A DNA stretch of 64,000 nt from Microcystis wesenbergii NRERC-220 (GCF_032027425.1 NZ_JAVSJA010000001.1:2741501-2805500); one strand, 5' to 3'; positions 8,409 to 17,556 are shown, counted from the first letter of the stretch. The notes: generated by a model not told the origin, from the letters alone. Numbers and translations are program-made.

Positions 8409-8750
8409 CTAGATTCGTCTTAAAGGTTGCGGGTTAACACTTTCACGAAACTGTTCCACGGCTTCTGTATAACGAATGGGAAGAACGTATTCGAGGTTTT
8501 CGTGGGGACGGGCGATGATGTGGGTCGAGAGGACTTGACCACCTTTAACACGATTAGATGCCGCTTCTGTCCCCGCCGATACGGAGGCCTGTACCTCCGA
8601 AACGTCTCCTCGGACGATGACGGTGACGCGACCACTACCAATTTTTTCGTAACCTACTAGGGTTACGCGGGCGGCTTTCACCATGGCATCGGCCGCCTCG
8701 ACGACGGCTGGGAAACCCAAGGTTTCCACCATGCCCACTGCAATTGACAT
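8409..8750 (-). CDS. ccmK1: Carboxysome shell hexamer protein CcmK1
   Basis: The 113-residue BMC-domain protein starts [21 protein letters not shown] chose this ATG because TAGGAGA lies directly upstream at good spacing (8761-8767) and because every CcmK begins here. An upstream in-frame ATG would add 20 residues unlike any BMC protein. The body ([22 protein letters not shown]) is nearly identical to the neighbouring CcmK2. The longer tail ([11 protein letters not shown]) is the usual difference of CcmK1. Hexamers tile the shell facets and pass bicarbonate and RuBP through the pore. Confidence 0.95.
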   Translation of the reverse strand: MSIAVGMVETLGFPAVVEAADAMVKAARVTLVGYEKIGSGRVTVIVRGDVSEVQASVSAGTEAASNRVKGGQVLSTHIIARPHENLEYVLPIRYTEAVEQFRESVNPQPLRRI

Positions 8751-8816
8751 AATATTTTTGTCTCCTAATGGTTGGCTTTCTTCGACTCTATAGATGCTGA
8801 CCCCGATCAACGGTGT

Positions 8817-9128
<312 letters not shown>

Positions 9129-9717
9129 TTTTTTGTTCCTCGCTTGTCAAGCCAAACTAAACTATTAATTTCGTTAGCGTTATCAACTTTGTTTCAGTCA
9201 AATTCTTTCCTTGTTACTTTTCCTGCTCTAGCTTTGGTGGCAGTCGGGATCGTGGCAAGGTGGGTAAGACCATCCTGAATTTTATCTCGATCGTGACCGT
9301 TTTCATCCACTAATTTTATTTTCTAGGGCTGGTTGGTAAAAATTTGACGAGTCAGGCAAAATTATCAACCTAAAAAAAGCATAGGAAACTATGACACCTT
9401 TGACAATATAAAACATTATGATTATTTCTCATCTTCAGGTTAACGAAAGTTAATCATTCCTTCCCTTCGCCCATCAGCCTCAGCAATTCTCAGGAGATTT
9501 ACAGCTAAAACCCTTGCTAAGAGCGGATTTTCGCTTTAACTTCTCTCTTGGCGGCTTGCTTGTCTTGGCTGGATTTATTGGCAGATAAAAGCCTATTTTT
9601 CGCTGATTTCGGCTTTTTTATAATTTTTTTATACTATATACGGCTGGGAGTGGGGAGTGGGGAGCCTTTTTCAGTGATCAGTAAACAGTGAAATGAAAAC
9701 TCCCATCCGATCACTGG
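9129..9717 (-). promoter_or_regulatory. Upstream region of the ccmK2-K1-L-M-N operon
   Basis: About 590 bases with no convincing ORF between ccmK2 and a family A element. It must hold the ccm promoter, which is low-CO2 responsive in related organisms. An AT-rich stretch at 9590-9640 and several poly-T/A tracts are visible, but I could not identify a specific promoter or a NdhR/CmpR site. Confidence 0.35.
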
Positions 9718-9847
9718 TAAGCTGCCCGCGCATTTAAATTGCTTGTTGAGACGAGGCAAGAGGCACTCTTGCAAGAGGCAACAGTAAAGGGATTGGGGGA
9801 GATTCGGCTAATCTTAAGAATAAGCGCTTTAAATGCGTCTTAGCTTA
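9718..9847 (+). mobile_element. Family A MITE-like element, copy A1
   Basis: This 130-base element begins TAAGCTGCCCGCGCATTTAAA and ends TTTAAATGCGTCTTAGCTTA, imperfect terminal inverted repeats. The middle holds GGCAAGAG-type repeats and a block (GATTCGGCTAATCTTAAG) shared with the copies at 25635-25941 and 59066-59185. It has no coding capacity. Confidence 0.75.
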
Positions 9848-9868
9848 ACTGATCACTGCTCACTGATT

Positions 9869-10153
9869 CTAGCGATCGATCTCGCCTTCGTAGGGTTGAA
9901 CACCGATCGAGGGATAATTATCGTGGTTAGGGCTGAAAACTTCTAACACTGCATGAGCTAACTTTTGGAAAAAGTCGGGACTCTCGTGCAAGGATTTGAG
10001 CGCCGCTTCTAATTCAGGAAGGGAGAAATCGAAGCCTTGCGAGCGAGCTATCTCTAGTAATTGCTTAGGATCTTGGGTTGAGCGCATTTTTTGACCCAAT
10101 TCTTCGTTTTTAGCGGCTAAGGCGAAGAAGTCGAACACTTGATTTTTAGACAT
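9869..10153 (-). CDS. Nif11-like domain protein
   Basis: The 94-residue protein starts MSKNQVFDFFALAAKNEELGQKM and continues LEIARSQGFDFSLPELEAAL, the Nif11 domain (F-x-x-x-A-x-x-x-x-x-L, A-x-x-x-G-F-x-F-x-x-x-E-L). Nif11 domains occur as N-terminal leaders of ribosomally made peptides and as free-standing proteins of unknown role. Here there is no Gly-Gly or Gly-Ala cleavage site and no Cys/Ser/Thr-rich core (the tail is SPNHDNYPSIGVQPYEGEIDR), and no lanthionine synthetase or transporter lies nearby. A free-standing Nif11 protein is therefore more likely than a peptide precursor. Confidence 0.8.
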   Translation of the reverse strand: MSKNQVFDFFALAAKNEELGQKMRSTQDPKQLLEIARSQGFDFSLPELEAALKSLHESPDFFQKLAHAVLEVFSPNHDNYPSIGVQPYEGEIDR

Positions 10154-10318
10154 ATAAATACTTTTCCTTTGATGATTAAAGGTGTGGCCTCGGCGGCGTG
10201 GAGGTTAAACTGCCTAGTTATGGTTTATTTTTATCCTACCAGTCAGGAGATATCCTCAAAGCAAAAGTTTCGTTTTTCTTTGCTTGTATGGCTGAGTATG
10301 CTTTATGTCCAATTCTGG

Positions 10319-10488
10319 GGAGTGGGAAGTGGGGTGTAGGGTGTGGGGTGTGGGGTGTAGGGTGTGGGGTGTGGGGTGTAGGGTGTAGGGTGTGGGGTGT
10401 AGGGTGTGGGGTGTGGAGTGTGGGGTGTGGGGTGTAGGGTGTAGGGTGTTTTCTCAGTGAACTGATAACTGATAACTGATAACTGAAT
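10319..10488 (+). repeat. GGGTGT(A/G)-type and AACTGAT-type tandem repeats
   Basis: About 130 bases of GGGTGTGGGGTGTAG-like imperfect tandem repeats (10319-10449) are followed by ATAACTG heptamers (10461-10487). Together they fill most of the 421-base gap between the Nif11-like gene and miaB. Similar tracts recur at 12607, 48419 and 55257, so they are a genome-wide low-complexity feature, not a gene. Confidence 0.85.
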
Positions 10489-10574
10489 CCTGCCGACCGC
10501 CGACCGCTTCTTTCAAGTCAGAGAATAAATAGCCTAAAATAGAAACCTGCACTCTTGTTTCTGTAGCCAGCATC

Positions 10575-11915
10575 ATGAATAAATCCCCACGTCGTTACCA
10601 TATCACCACCTTTGGTTGTCAGATGAATAAAGCTGACTCCGAACGCATGGCGGGTATTTTAGAAGATTTGGGGTTTCAATGGTCCGAGGATGCCAACGAA
10701 GCCGATCTAATCCTCTACAATACCTGTACAATTCGCGATAATGCCGAACAGAAGGTGTATTCCTATCTCGGCAGACAGGCTAAACGCAAACAAACTCAAC
10801 CCGATCTTACTCTAGTGGTCGCTGGCTGCGTGGCCCAACAGGAAGGGGAACAATTGTTAAGACGGGTTCCCGAAGTGGATTTAATTATCGGTCCGCAACA
10901 CGCAAACCGCTTGGGAGACTTATTACAACAAGTTTTTGACGGTTCCCAGGTGGTGGCCACCGAACCCATCCACATCATGGAAGATATCACCAAACCGCGC
11001 CGGGATAGTAATATTACCGCTTGGGTGAACGTCATCTATGGTTGTAATGAACGTTGTACCTATTGTGTGGTTCCGGGGGTGCGCGGGGTGGAACAATCGC
11101 GCACTCCTGCGGCAATTCGAGCAGAAATGGAACAATTAGGACAACAGGGTTATCAAGAAATCACCCTTTTAGGTCAAAATATTGATGCCTACGGACGGGA
11201 TTTACCCGGAGTGACGGCAAGCGGCCGACATCTGCACAATTTCACCGATTTACTCTACTACATTCACGATGTGGCTGGCATTGAACGTCTCCGTTTTGCC
11301 ACCAGTCACCCCCGCTATTTTACCGAACGTTTGATTAAAGCTTGTCAGGAATTACCTAAAGTTTGTGAACATTTTCATATCCCTTTTCAATCGGGGGATA
11401 ATGATGTTCTCAAGGCGATGAAACGGGGCTATACTCAGGAAAAATACCGACAAATTATCGCTAATATTCGCGATTTAATGCCGGATGCTGCTATTAGTGC
11501 CGATGCGATTGTCGGATTCCCCGGAGAAACAGAGGCACAGTTCGAGAATACTTTAAAATTAGTCGATGAGATTGGTTTTGATCAATTAAATACGGCGGCC
11601 TATTCTCCCCGTCCCGGGACTCCGGCCGCTATTTGGGATAATCAATTAAGTGAGCAGGTAAAAAGCGATCGCCTACAAAGATTAAATCATTTAGTGGCCA
11701 CCAAAGCTGCTGAACGTTCCCAAAGATATTTAGGCAGAATTGAGGAAATTTTAGTGGAAGAAGTGAACCCTAAAGATGCTAGTCAAGTTATGGGAAGAAC
11801 TAGAGGCAATCGCTTAACTTTCTTGACGGGAAATATTGAGGAATTGCGCGGCAAATTGGTTAAGGTTAAAATTACCGAAGTCCGTCCCTTTAGTTTGACG
11901 GGAGTGATATTTTAA
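10575..11915 (+). CDS. miaB: tRNA-2-methylthio-N6-dimethylallyladenosine synthase MiaB
   Basis: The 446-residue radical-SAM methylthiotransferase has the N-terminal UPF0004 domain with three cluster cysteines (TFGCQMN, NTCTIRD, AGCVAQQ), the radical-SAM motif GCNERCTYC (CxxxCxxC), and a C-terminal TRAM domain (residues about 375-445, [10 protein letters not shown]). It adds the methylthio group to i6A37 of tRNAs reading UNN codons, using two 4Fe-4S clusters and SAM. The TAA stop (11913-11915) is the first triplet of a family B repeat, so the repeat may have trimmed or fixed the 3' end. Confidence 0.96.
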   Translation: MNKSPRRYHITTFGCQMNKADSERMAGILEDLGFQWSEDANEADLILYNTCTIRDNAEQKVYSYLGRQAKRKQTQPDLTLVVAGCVAQQEGEQLLRRVPEVDLIIGPQHANRLGDLLQQVFDGSQVVATEPIHIMEDITKPRRDSNITAWVNVIYGCNERCTYCVVPGVRGVEQSRTPAAIRAEMEQLGQQGYQEITLLGQNIDAYGRDLPGVTASGRHLHNFTDLLYYIHDVAGIERLRFATSHPRYFTERLIKACQELPKVCEHFHIPFQSGDNDVLKAMKRGYTQEKYRQIIANIRDLMPDAAISADAIVGFPGETEAQFENTLKLVDEIGFDQLNTAAYSPRPGTPAAIWDNQLSEQVKSDRLQRLNHLVATKAAERSQRYLGRIEEILVEEVNPKDASQVMGRTRGNRLTFLTGNIEELRGKLVKVKITEVRPFSLTGVIF

Positions 11916-12018
11916 GTAGTGGTGCAAAATTAATTTCTTGGTTAGGAGAGGCAAAAGGCACTCATGCAAAAGGCAAGAGGTAGTTAAATATGTGTAATTA
12001 ATTTTGCTTAGGTACTTA
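11913..12018 (+). mobile_element. Family B MITE-like element, copy B1
   Basis: This 106-base element has terminal inverted repeats: TAAGTA, a five-base spacer and GCAAAATTAATT at the left, and the same in inverted form (AATTAATTTTGC, spacer, TACTTA) at the right. The interior has GGCAAAAGGCA-type repeats. Related copies are at 14988, 37530 and 62535. Its first TAA is the miaB stop codon. Confidence 0.8.
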
Positions 12019-12078
12019 ATAGTTAACAGTGACCCCTCAGCAGTGAAAAAAGGCAATAGCTATCGGGAATAATTTACC

Positions 12079-12181
12079 AAGTAGGTAGCTGTTAAAAATT
12101 GTCAGATACCCCCCTTATTAAGGGGGGCAGGGGGGATCAAAGGCAAAATCTATCTTCAATTTAATTATAACTAATTACTTA
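12079..12181 (+). mobile_element. Family E repeat element, copy E1
   Basis: The element begins AAGTAGGTAGCTGTTAAAAA, contains a CCCCCCTTATTAAGGGGGG hairpin and GGCAGGGGGGATC, and ends in CTATCTTCAATTTAATT plus TACTTA. The same sequence in inverse orientation is at 18493-18667. It stops four bases before the next start codon, so it probably contributes the 5' leader of the DUF2358 gene. Confidence 0.7.
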
Positions 12182-12185
12182 TTTT

Positions 12186-12572
12186 ATGGATATTATCGCT
12201 ATTTTGCAGCAAGATTATCAAAGATTTCCCCTCGATCAAACCTATGATATTTATGCTGATAACGTTTATTTTAAAGACCCTCTCAATCAATTTCGGGGGA
12301 TTAAACGCTATCGGGAAATGATTGGTTTTATGAGTCAATGGTTCCAAGCTATCAAGATGGATGTCCATGCAATTGAACAGCAGGGAAATATTATTAATAC
12401 CCGTTGGACATTGCACTGGACAACTCCTTTACCTTGGCAGCCTCGCATCGCTATTTCTGGACGCAGTGAATTAACTCTCGATGACAATAATCTGATTATT
12501 TCTCATATCGATTATTGGGATTGTTCGCGCTGGGATGTGCTGCGTCAGCATTTACCTTTTCCCAGTTCTTAA
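12186..12572 (+). CDS. DUF2358 family protein (SnoaL-like fold expected)
   Basis: The 128-residue protein has the DUF2358 layout of cyanobacteria and plastids: L-x-x-D-Y-x-x-F-P-x-D-Q-T-Y-x-I-Y-x-x-x-V-x-F-K-D-P at the start, F-R-G-x-x-x-Y near 40, and a C-terminal I-S-H-I-D-Y-W-D-x-S-R-W-D segment. The pattern resembles NTF2/SnoaL-like cone folds, but no biochemical role is established. The ATG follows a family E repeat directly, and no clear Shine-Dalgarno is present. Confidence 0.8.
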   Translation: MDIIAILQQDYQRFPLDQTYDIYADNVYFKDPLNQFRGIKRYREMIGFMSQWFQAIKMDVHAIEQQGNIINTRWTLHWTTPLPWQPRIAISGRSELTLDDNNLIISHIDYWDCSRWDVLRQHLPFPSS

Positions 12573-12604
12573 CTAGGGTCTGCTGAAAAAGTTTTTCGTG
12601 GGGA

Positions 12605-12716
12605 CAGGGTGTGGGGTGTGGGGTGTAGGGTGTGGGGTGTGGGGAGAATAAATAAAATAATCTCCTATCTCCTGACTCCTGAATACTGACTCCTGACTCC
12701 TGACTCCTGACTCCTC
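12605..12716 (+). repeat. Low-complexity GGGTGT and GACTCCT tandem repeats
   Basis: GGGTGTGG-type repeats (12607-12644) and CTGACTCCTGA-type repeats (12663-12716) fill the space between the convergent DUF2358 and DUF697 genes. No gene is seen. Confidence 0.8.
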
Positions 12717-12765
12717 AAAACCTAAGACTCTGTACCTCACAACTATGGAAATTGCTATAGATTTT

Positions 12766-14178
12766 TTAACCAGAAAATGCCGACCAACGAGCGCTCGTTT
12801 GCTTGACAAAATCCTGTAAAAATGCTAGGCGCTGATTTTGTTCCCAGACCTGTTTAACTTTATTCTGCAAACTCGTCCAATTCCAATCATTATTCAGTTG
12901 CTCGTTAATTTCCTGTTCTTGGAAATATTCAATTAAACTTAAACCTGCTAAACGAGTTAGATAGGCTGCCCCAATTCCCTGCACTGTACCACCGGCGATA
13001 TAAGTAATCGTATTTCCCTTGAGAATTGTTCCCAATGCCTGGGTTGTTACCTCTACCATGCCCAATTGTACCATCATTTTCCCTAGGGTAGTCATGGCTG
13101 TTTTTGCTTGTTCAAGGGACATTTTTTGTTGATAAATTGCCCCTAAATCCACTAACATTTGAGCGTTAGTGGCTGCCGCTAAAACTAAATCTAGGGCTGC
13201 AAGAGGATTAGCAAAAGTGGCAGTAGCGGCTATCCATTGGTATTGTTCGATAACAGGTAAAGCCTTTTTGCGTCGGGATTGATTGAGTAATTGTTTGGTT
13301 TCCTTGGCTAATTCTAGCGCTTGTCTCCAGATAGTTCCGAGAACTAATTCGGGCTTTTCTTGTTCGATAATTTGTCGGAGATGATTATCTAAAGGAGCGA
13401 TAACTACCGTTTGAGGTTCCGTCCATTCCTTGATTTCTCCATTGCTTTGATGTTGACGAACTTTTAGGGGTTCAGGGGCAGCGGCTATGGCTAAAATATG
13501 ATGAGCGGGAATAGTTTCTTTCAGTCTTTGTTTTAGGGAAAGGAGAATTTCTTCTCTGGTTTCGGCGGGTAAGCGGTCCTGTTTATTGAGTAACAGGATA
13601 ACACGCTGGTGCATTCGATCGAATTGCTGGAGGATTTGCCATTCGGAATCGCTTAAATCCCCATTGATAAGATACAAAACTAAGTCGGCTGCCAAGGCCT
13701 TTTTCTGGTTAGCGGTGGAGTCGAAAGTCAGAAGGGGTTCCGTTTCCAGAAAAGCGATAGATTCTCCAAAGTTGCCGCTTTCTAGTAGTTTTTTTAAGGC
13801 AGTTTTACCGGTTTTTCTAGCGCCGGTAATGGCAATTTTCAGGTCTTGGCGACTAAATTCTTGGTTTAATTGGGTTAAAGTGCTTTTGAGTGGGGTTAAG
13901 TCTTGATGGGGGTCTTCTTTGGCCAGATAATTAATTATCTTCTCGGCCTTGCTAATCGCTTGTTTAACCTTTTCTAGACTCAGGGGAGTGGGGGGGGAAA
14001 AATCGATTTTCGAGTTGGGTTTTTGCCAAAACCAGATACCAGCACCAAGAGCAATCGCACCTAAAATACCCCAGGAACCGATTTCGCTCAGTTTACTATT
14101 GAGAGTTTCCCCCAGGGTGAAAGCGATGGTAATGCCTATCCCCGTCACTAAAATCGGTTTACCCAATCTTACCGTCAT
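12766..14178 (-). CDS. DUF697 membrane GTPase-like protein with degenerate G motifs
   Basis: The 470-residue protein opens with two hydrophobic segments (residues about 7-25 and 33-50), followed by a Ras-like domain (about 110-270) and a C-terminal DUF697 region (about 305-430) with hydrophobic helices (ATFANPLAALDLVLAAATNA). The P-loop is GARKTGKTALKKL (GxxxxGKT) and NKQD stands for NKxD, but the DxxG switch II motif is not visible; DLVLYLINGD follows where it should be. The gene is a distant paralogue of the GTPase at 28365-29729. GTP binding is plausible; hydrolysis is uncertain. The DUF697 family is linked to membranes, function unknown. Confidence 0.75.
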   Translation of the reverse strand: MTVRLGKPILVTGIGITIAFTLGETLNSKLSEIGSWGILGAIALGAGIWFWQKPNSKIDFSPPTPLSLEKVKQAISKAEKIINYLAKEDPHQDLTPLKSTLTQLNQEFSRQDLKIAITGARKTGKTALKKLLESGNFGESIAFLETEPLLTFDSTANQKKALAADLVLYLINGDLSDSEWQILQQFDRMHQRVILLLNKQDRLPAETREEILLSLKQRLKETIPAHHILAIAAAPEPLKVRQHQSNGEIKEWTEPQTVVIAPLDNHLRQIIEQEKPELVLGTIWRQALELAKETKQLLNQSRRKKALPVIEQYQWIAATATFANPLAALDLVLAAATNAQMLVDLGAIYQQKMSLEQAKTAMTTLGKMMVQLGMVEVTTQALGTILKGNTITYIAGGTVQGIGAAYLTRLAGLSLIEYFQEQEINEQLNNDWNWTSLQNKVKQVWEQNQRLAFLQDFVKQTSARWSAFSG

Positions 14179-14355
14179 TTTTCCTCATCCTCGCCAACTG
14201 CTGTGATTATTCTAGCTTTTTTGTGCTGGATTTCATCCCAAAATCAACTTTTCAGCCGACAATTCCTCGCAGGTGTCCCGGCCGCTCTTGCCTAAAAGGC
14301 CCCAGATATGTCATAATGATCGATTGCGTGTAAATTTACCCGATCCCCTGTTGTT

Positions 14356-14550
14356 ATGGCTAGTAAAAAAGGCGTTCGCCTGATCATCACTGTAGAATGC
14401 ACGGAATGCCGCAGTAATCCCGATAAGCGTACCCCCGGCGTTTCTCGCTACACCACCAGCAAAAACCGCCGCAATACCACCGGCAGACTGGAAATCAAGA
14501 AATACTGTCCCCACTGCAATAAGCACACCGTCCACAAGGAAATTAAGTAA
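14356..14550 (+). CDS. rpmG: 50S ribosomal protein L33
   Basis: The 64-residue basic protein ([20 protein letters not shown], ending [17 protein letters not shown]) is L33 with two CxxC zinc-binding pairs (CTEC and CPHC), the zinc-containing form. It stands 40 bases before rpsR, an order shared with many cyanobacteria and plastids, and is expected to be co-transcribed with it. Confidence 0.97.
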   Translation: MASKKGVRLIITVECTECRSNPDKRTPGVSRYTTSKNRRNTTGRLEIKKYCPHCNKHTVHKEIK

Positions 14551-14590
14551 GCACACTTTAGTTAAAAAGTCAAGCAATCTTTACAAATCT

Positions 14591-14806
14591 ATGAGCTACT
14601 ATCGTAAACGTCTCTCCCCCATCTCCCCCAGTCAACCGATTGACTACAAAGACACCGAACTCCTCCGCAAATTTATCACCGAACGCGGCAAACTTCTACC
14701 TAGACGCATCACCGGTTTAACTTCTAAACAACAGCGAGATTTAACTGAAGCGGTGAAACGGGCCCGTTTAATGGCTTTATTGCCTTTTGTCAACCAAGAA
14801 GCCTAA
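14591..14806 (+). CDS. rpsR: 30S ribosomal protein S18
   Basis: The 71-residue protein has the S18 signature ([50 protein letters not shown]). It binds the platform of the small subunit next to S6. It follows rpmG in the same direction and ends at 14806 before repeat-rich DNA. Confidence 0.97.
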   Translation: MSYYRKRLSPISPSQPIDYKDTELLRKFITERGKLLPRRITGLTSKQQRDLTEAVKRARLMALLPFVNQEA

Positions 14807-15327
14807 ATTCAGTGATCAGTAATCAGTAATCAGTGAACAGTGATTACTGAAAATAACATATATAGTTAACTAATTACAGCAGTTATCTTCATGGTGAGCT
14901 AGGAAGTTCTCCTTTTGGAGAGCCGGTCGTCGATACCAAATTAGGTTATGCTTCATCTTGAGGAGAAACGCTGTAATTGAACTCTGATAAGTAATAGGAC
15001 AAAATTAACTTCTTGGTTAGGATAGGCACTCATGCAAGAGGCACTCATGTAAGAGGTAGTTAGATATGTGTAATTAATCGTGTCTAGCTACTTAACTTAA
15101 AACTTAAAACTTAAACCTGATAACTGATAACTGATAACTGATAACTGATAACTGATCTCAGTATATTGGGGTTGCTTTCTCGTTTTTGCAAAGAAATATA
15201 TCGGAATCGGCAGCGGATAGGAAAACTTGTGCGAGGATCTTAAAAAATAATTAAATCGCTCTAGGAGTAGCCGACGATTTTGTGATTATCGATCCAAATC
15301 CACCAATTAGCACAATGGGAGGCTCTT
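14807..15327 (+). other. Gene-free spacer with family B and C repeats and heptamers
   Basis: This 521-base spacer holds CAGTAATCAGT-type repeats (14808-14845), a family C fragment (about 14925-14980: GGTCGTCGATACCAAATTAG, ending GAAACGCTGTAAT), family B copy B2 (14988-15094) and ATAACTG heptamers (15117-15156). The last 170 bases are unique and should carry the promoter of the histidine kinase gene. A GGGAGGC box lies ahead of its ATG. Confidence 0.7.
14988..15094 (+). mobile_element. Family B MITE-like element, copy B2
   Basis: TAAGTA at the left and TACTTA at the right bound this copy, with diverged inner ends (ACAAAATTAACTTC; TGTGTAATTAATCGTG) and GGCACTCATG repeats inside. It is more degraded than B1 and B3. 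Confidence 0.7.
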
Positions 15328-17556
15328 ATGGAAAAGCAGCCGTCAGAAATCGATACCGAGTTAGATACACAGCTACAAGAGGAGGATTCCGAACAGTTTC
15401 TGCGTAGTATCTTTAATTCCGTGCAAGCGTCGATTTTTGTGGTGGACGTGCTGGAAAATAGAGATTTTCGCTATGTGGGAGCAAACCCCGTTCATGAACG
15501 CTGGACAGGATTGCGCTCATCGGATATTAAAGGCAAAACTCCCGAACAAATCCTTCCCCCCGATGATGCGCGCAGTGTGCGGCAACACTATAGTGACTGT
15601 GTGCGTTACGGAACGACTATTTCCTACGAACAGTATTTACCTTTTCAAAATATACCCTACTGGTGGCTAACAACTTTAACACCCCTACGGGATAACAATG
15701 CGCGCATCTATCGTTTGGTGGGAACCAGTACCAATATCACCGAACGCAAACAGGCCGAAGAAGCTTTAAGATTACAAGCAGAACGGGAACAACTACTGGG
15801 GGTAATGCAGGAAAGAATCCGGCAATCGTTGGATCTTGATCGCATTTTGCAAAGAACCGTTAAAGAAGTGCGACAATTTCTCAACTGCGATCGAGTGTTA
15901 ATTTATCGTTTATTCCCCGATCATAGTGGCATGATTGTGGTGGAATCCCATACTGGGAGGATTAATTCTGTCTTAGGAAACAGGATCCAGGATCCCTGTT
16001 TTAATTTATCCCCAGAACGTCTGGAAAATTATCGCCGCGGCAGGATTCAAGTTATTGAAAATGTCCATAATTCGGGACTTGATCCCTGTTATCGCAACTT
16101 ACTTACTTCTTTGCAAGTACAGGCTAACTTAGTGGTGCCAATTATCTGCGATAACCAACTCTGGGGGTTACTAATTGCCCAAAATTGCCAAAAAACTCGC
16201 TCTTGGCAATCCCAAGAAATCGATCTGCTCAAACAATTAGCCATTCAAGTGGGAATTGCCATTCAACAAGCAGAACTGCACCAACGGGTAAAATGCTTGA
16301 ATACTGCCCTAGAATCGGAGGTTCAGCAAAGAACCGCCGAATTGCAGATGAGTTTGAAGTATGAGGCATTAATCGGACGGATTACCGAAAAAATTCGTGA
16401 TAGTCTCGATGAAAATCATATTCTGCAAACTACCACCAGGGAATTAGTCCAGGTTTTACCCGTAGAACGCGCCCAAATTGAGCTTTATGATCCCAGTCGC
16501 AGCAAAGCCACTATTGTCCACGAATATACCACTCAAGAGCTTATCTGTCAGGGAATTACCCGTCAAATTAGCGATTTTCCCGAAATCTATCAACCGCTGC
16601 TGCACAAACAAATTTTACAATTTGTTGATCGTCTTCCCCTTGGTAATCCGCAAATTGGTCGTGTTAACCGTTGTGCTTGTCCTATCTTTGACGATCAGGG
16701 TTTTTTGGGCAATCTTTGGCTAATTCGACCAGCTAATCATATTTTTAACTCTTTAGAAACTAATTTGATTCAACATATTGCCACCGAATGTGCGATCGCT
16801 ATTCGACAAGCGCGACTCTACGAATCTTCCCAAGCACAAGTGAGGGAATTAGAAAAACTGGAAAGATTAAAAAGCGAATTCCTGAAAACCCTTTCCCATG
16901 AACTGCGAACCCCGATTACCAGCATTCGTCTAGCGGTGGAAACCCTAGAAAGTCTCCTAGAATATCGAGGGATCGAGATCGATCCAGAGGATTCGATCGG
17001 TCAACTGTTGCAAATTCTTAACATTGAATCTCAACGTCAGAGTAAGTTAGTTAATGATCTGTTGACTTTAACCTATCTGGATGCGGAAACAGAACCGCCG
17101 GCGATCGAAGCGATTGACTTACTTTCTTGGCTACCCTTATTAGTGGAACCTTTTCGCACTCTCACCCGCGAGCGACAACAGCAGTTAATTTTAGATATAG
17201 ATGGGGATATACCGGAGATTAACAGCAGTCTGTGTCATATTGAGCGCATCATAGCGGAATTACTGACCAATGCTTCTAAATATACTCCGGAGCAGGGAAT
17301 AATTAGGGTAAATGTCTGGCGTGCGGACGAGCAAATATTAATTAGTGTGAGCAATTCAGGTGTAGAAATCGTCCCAGAAGAATTATCAAAAATATTCGCT
17401 CCTTTTTATCGCATTCCTAACCAAGATCCCTGGCGCTACAGTGGTACTGGTTTAGGTTTAGCTTTGGTCGGCAAACTGATTAAACCCCTGAATGCTACCA
17501 TCGATGTCACCAGTGCCAATGCTGTCACCACTTTTACCCTCACCTTGCCAATCTAG
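15328..17556 (+). CDS. PAS-GAF-GAF sensor histidine kinase, possible cyanobacteriochrome
   Basis: The 742-residue soluble kinase has a PAS/PAC domain (residues about 22-143, ending NITERKQAEEALRLQ), GAF1 (about 165-320), a coiled coil, GAF2 (about 345-500), HisKA with SHELRTP (phospho-acceptor H524) and HATPase (about 625-740; LLTNASKYTP N box, GTGLGLALV G2 box). The G1 box reads NSGVEIV instead of D-x-G-x-G. GAF1 resembles bilin-binding cyanobacteriochrome GAFs: a DPCF motif (D222-F225, C224) and C254 in GLDPCYRNLL, followed by QVQANLVVPI and LWGLLIAQNC. The usual His after the anchoring Cys is Tyr255. Light sensing is an inference; no response regulator lies adjacent. Confidence 0.88.
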   Translation: MEKQPSEIDTELDTQLQEEDSEQFLRSIFNSVQASIFVVDVLENRDFRYVGANPVHERWTGLRSSDIKGKTPEQILPPDDARSVRQHYSDCVRYGTTISYEQYLPFQNIPYWWLTTLTPLRDNNARIYRLVGTSTNITERKQAEEALRLQAEREQLLGVMQERIRQSLDLDRILQRTVKEVRQFLNCDRVLIYRLFPDHSGMIVVESHTGRINSVLGNRIQDPCFNLSPERLENYRRGRIQVIENVHNSGLDPCYRNLLTSLQVQANLVVPIICDNQLWGLLIAQNCQKTRSWQSQEIDLLKQLAIQVGIAIQQAELHQRVKCLNTALESEVQQRTAELQMSLKYEALIGRITEKIRDSLDENHILQTTTRELVQVLPVERAQIELYDPSRSKATIVHEYTTQELICQGITRQISDFPEIYQPLLHKQILQFVDRLPLGNPQIGRVNRCACPIFDDQGFLGNLWLIRPANHIFNSLETNLIQHIATECAIAIRQARLYESSQAQVRELEKLERLKSEFLKTLSHELRTPITSIRLAVETLESLLEYRGIEIDPEDSIGQLLQILNIESQRQSKLVNDLLTLTYLDAETEPPAIEAIDLLSWLPLLVEPFRTLTRERQQQLILDIDGDIPEINSSLCHIERIIAELLTNASKYTPEQGIIRVNVWRADEQILISVSNSGVEIVPEELSKIFAPFYRIPNQDPWRYSGTGLGLALVGKLIKPLNATIDVTSANAVTTFTLTLPI

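Noticed and set aside
9869-10153. Lanthipeptide or other RiPP precursor interpretation of the Nif11-like gene
   Set aside because: It has no leader cleavage motif, no core rich in Cys/Ser/Thr, and no maturation enzymes in the window.
10198-10437. 79-residue frame ending in GVWGVGCGVWGVGC-like repeats
   Set aside because: It is the translation of the GGGTGT low-complexity tract, not a glycine/cysteine-rich protein.
11913-12018. Family B element as a complete insertion sequence
   Set aside because: At about 100 bp it has no room for a transposase; only a non-autonomous element is supported.
12573-12809. 78-residue minus-strand frame at the end of the DUF697 gene
   Set aside because: It is built on GACTCCT and GGGTGT repeats and overlaps the real gene.
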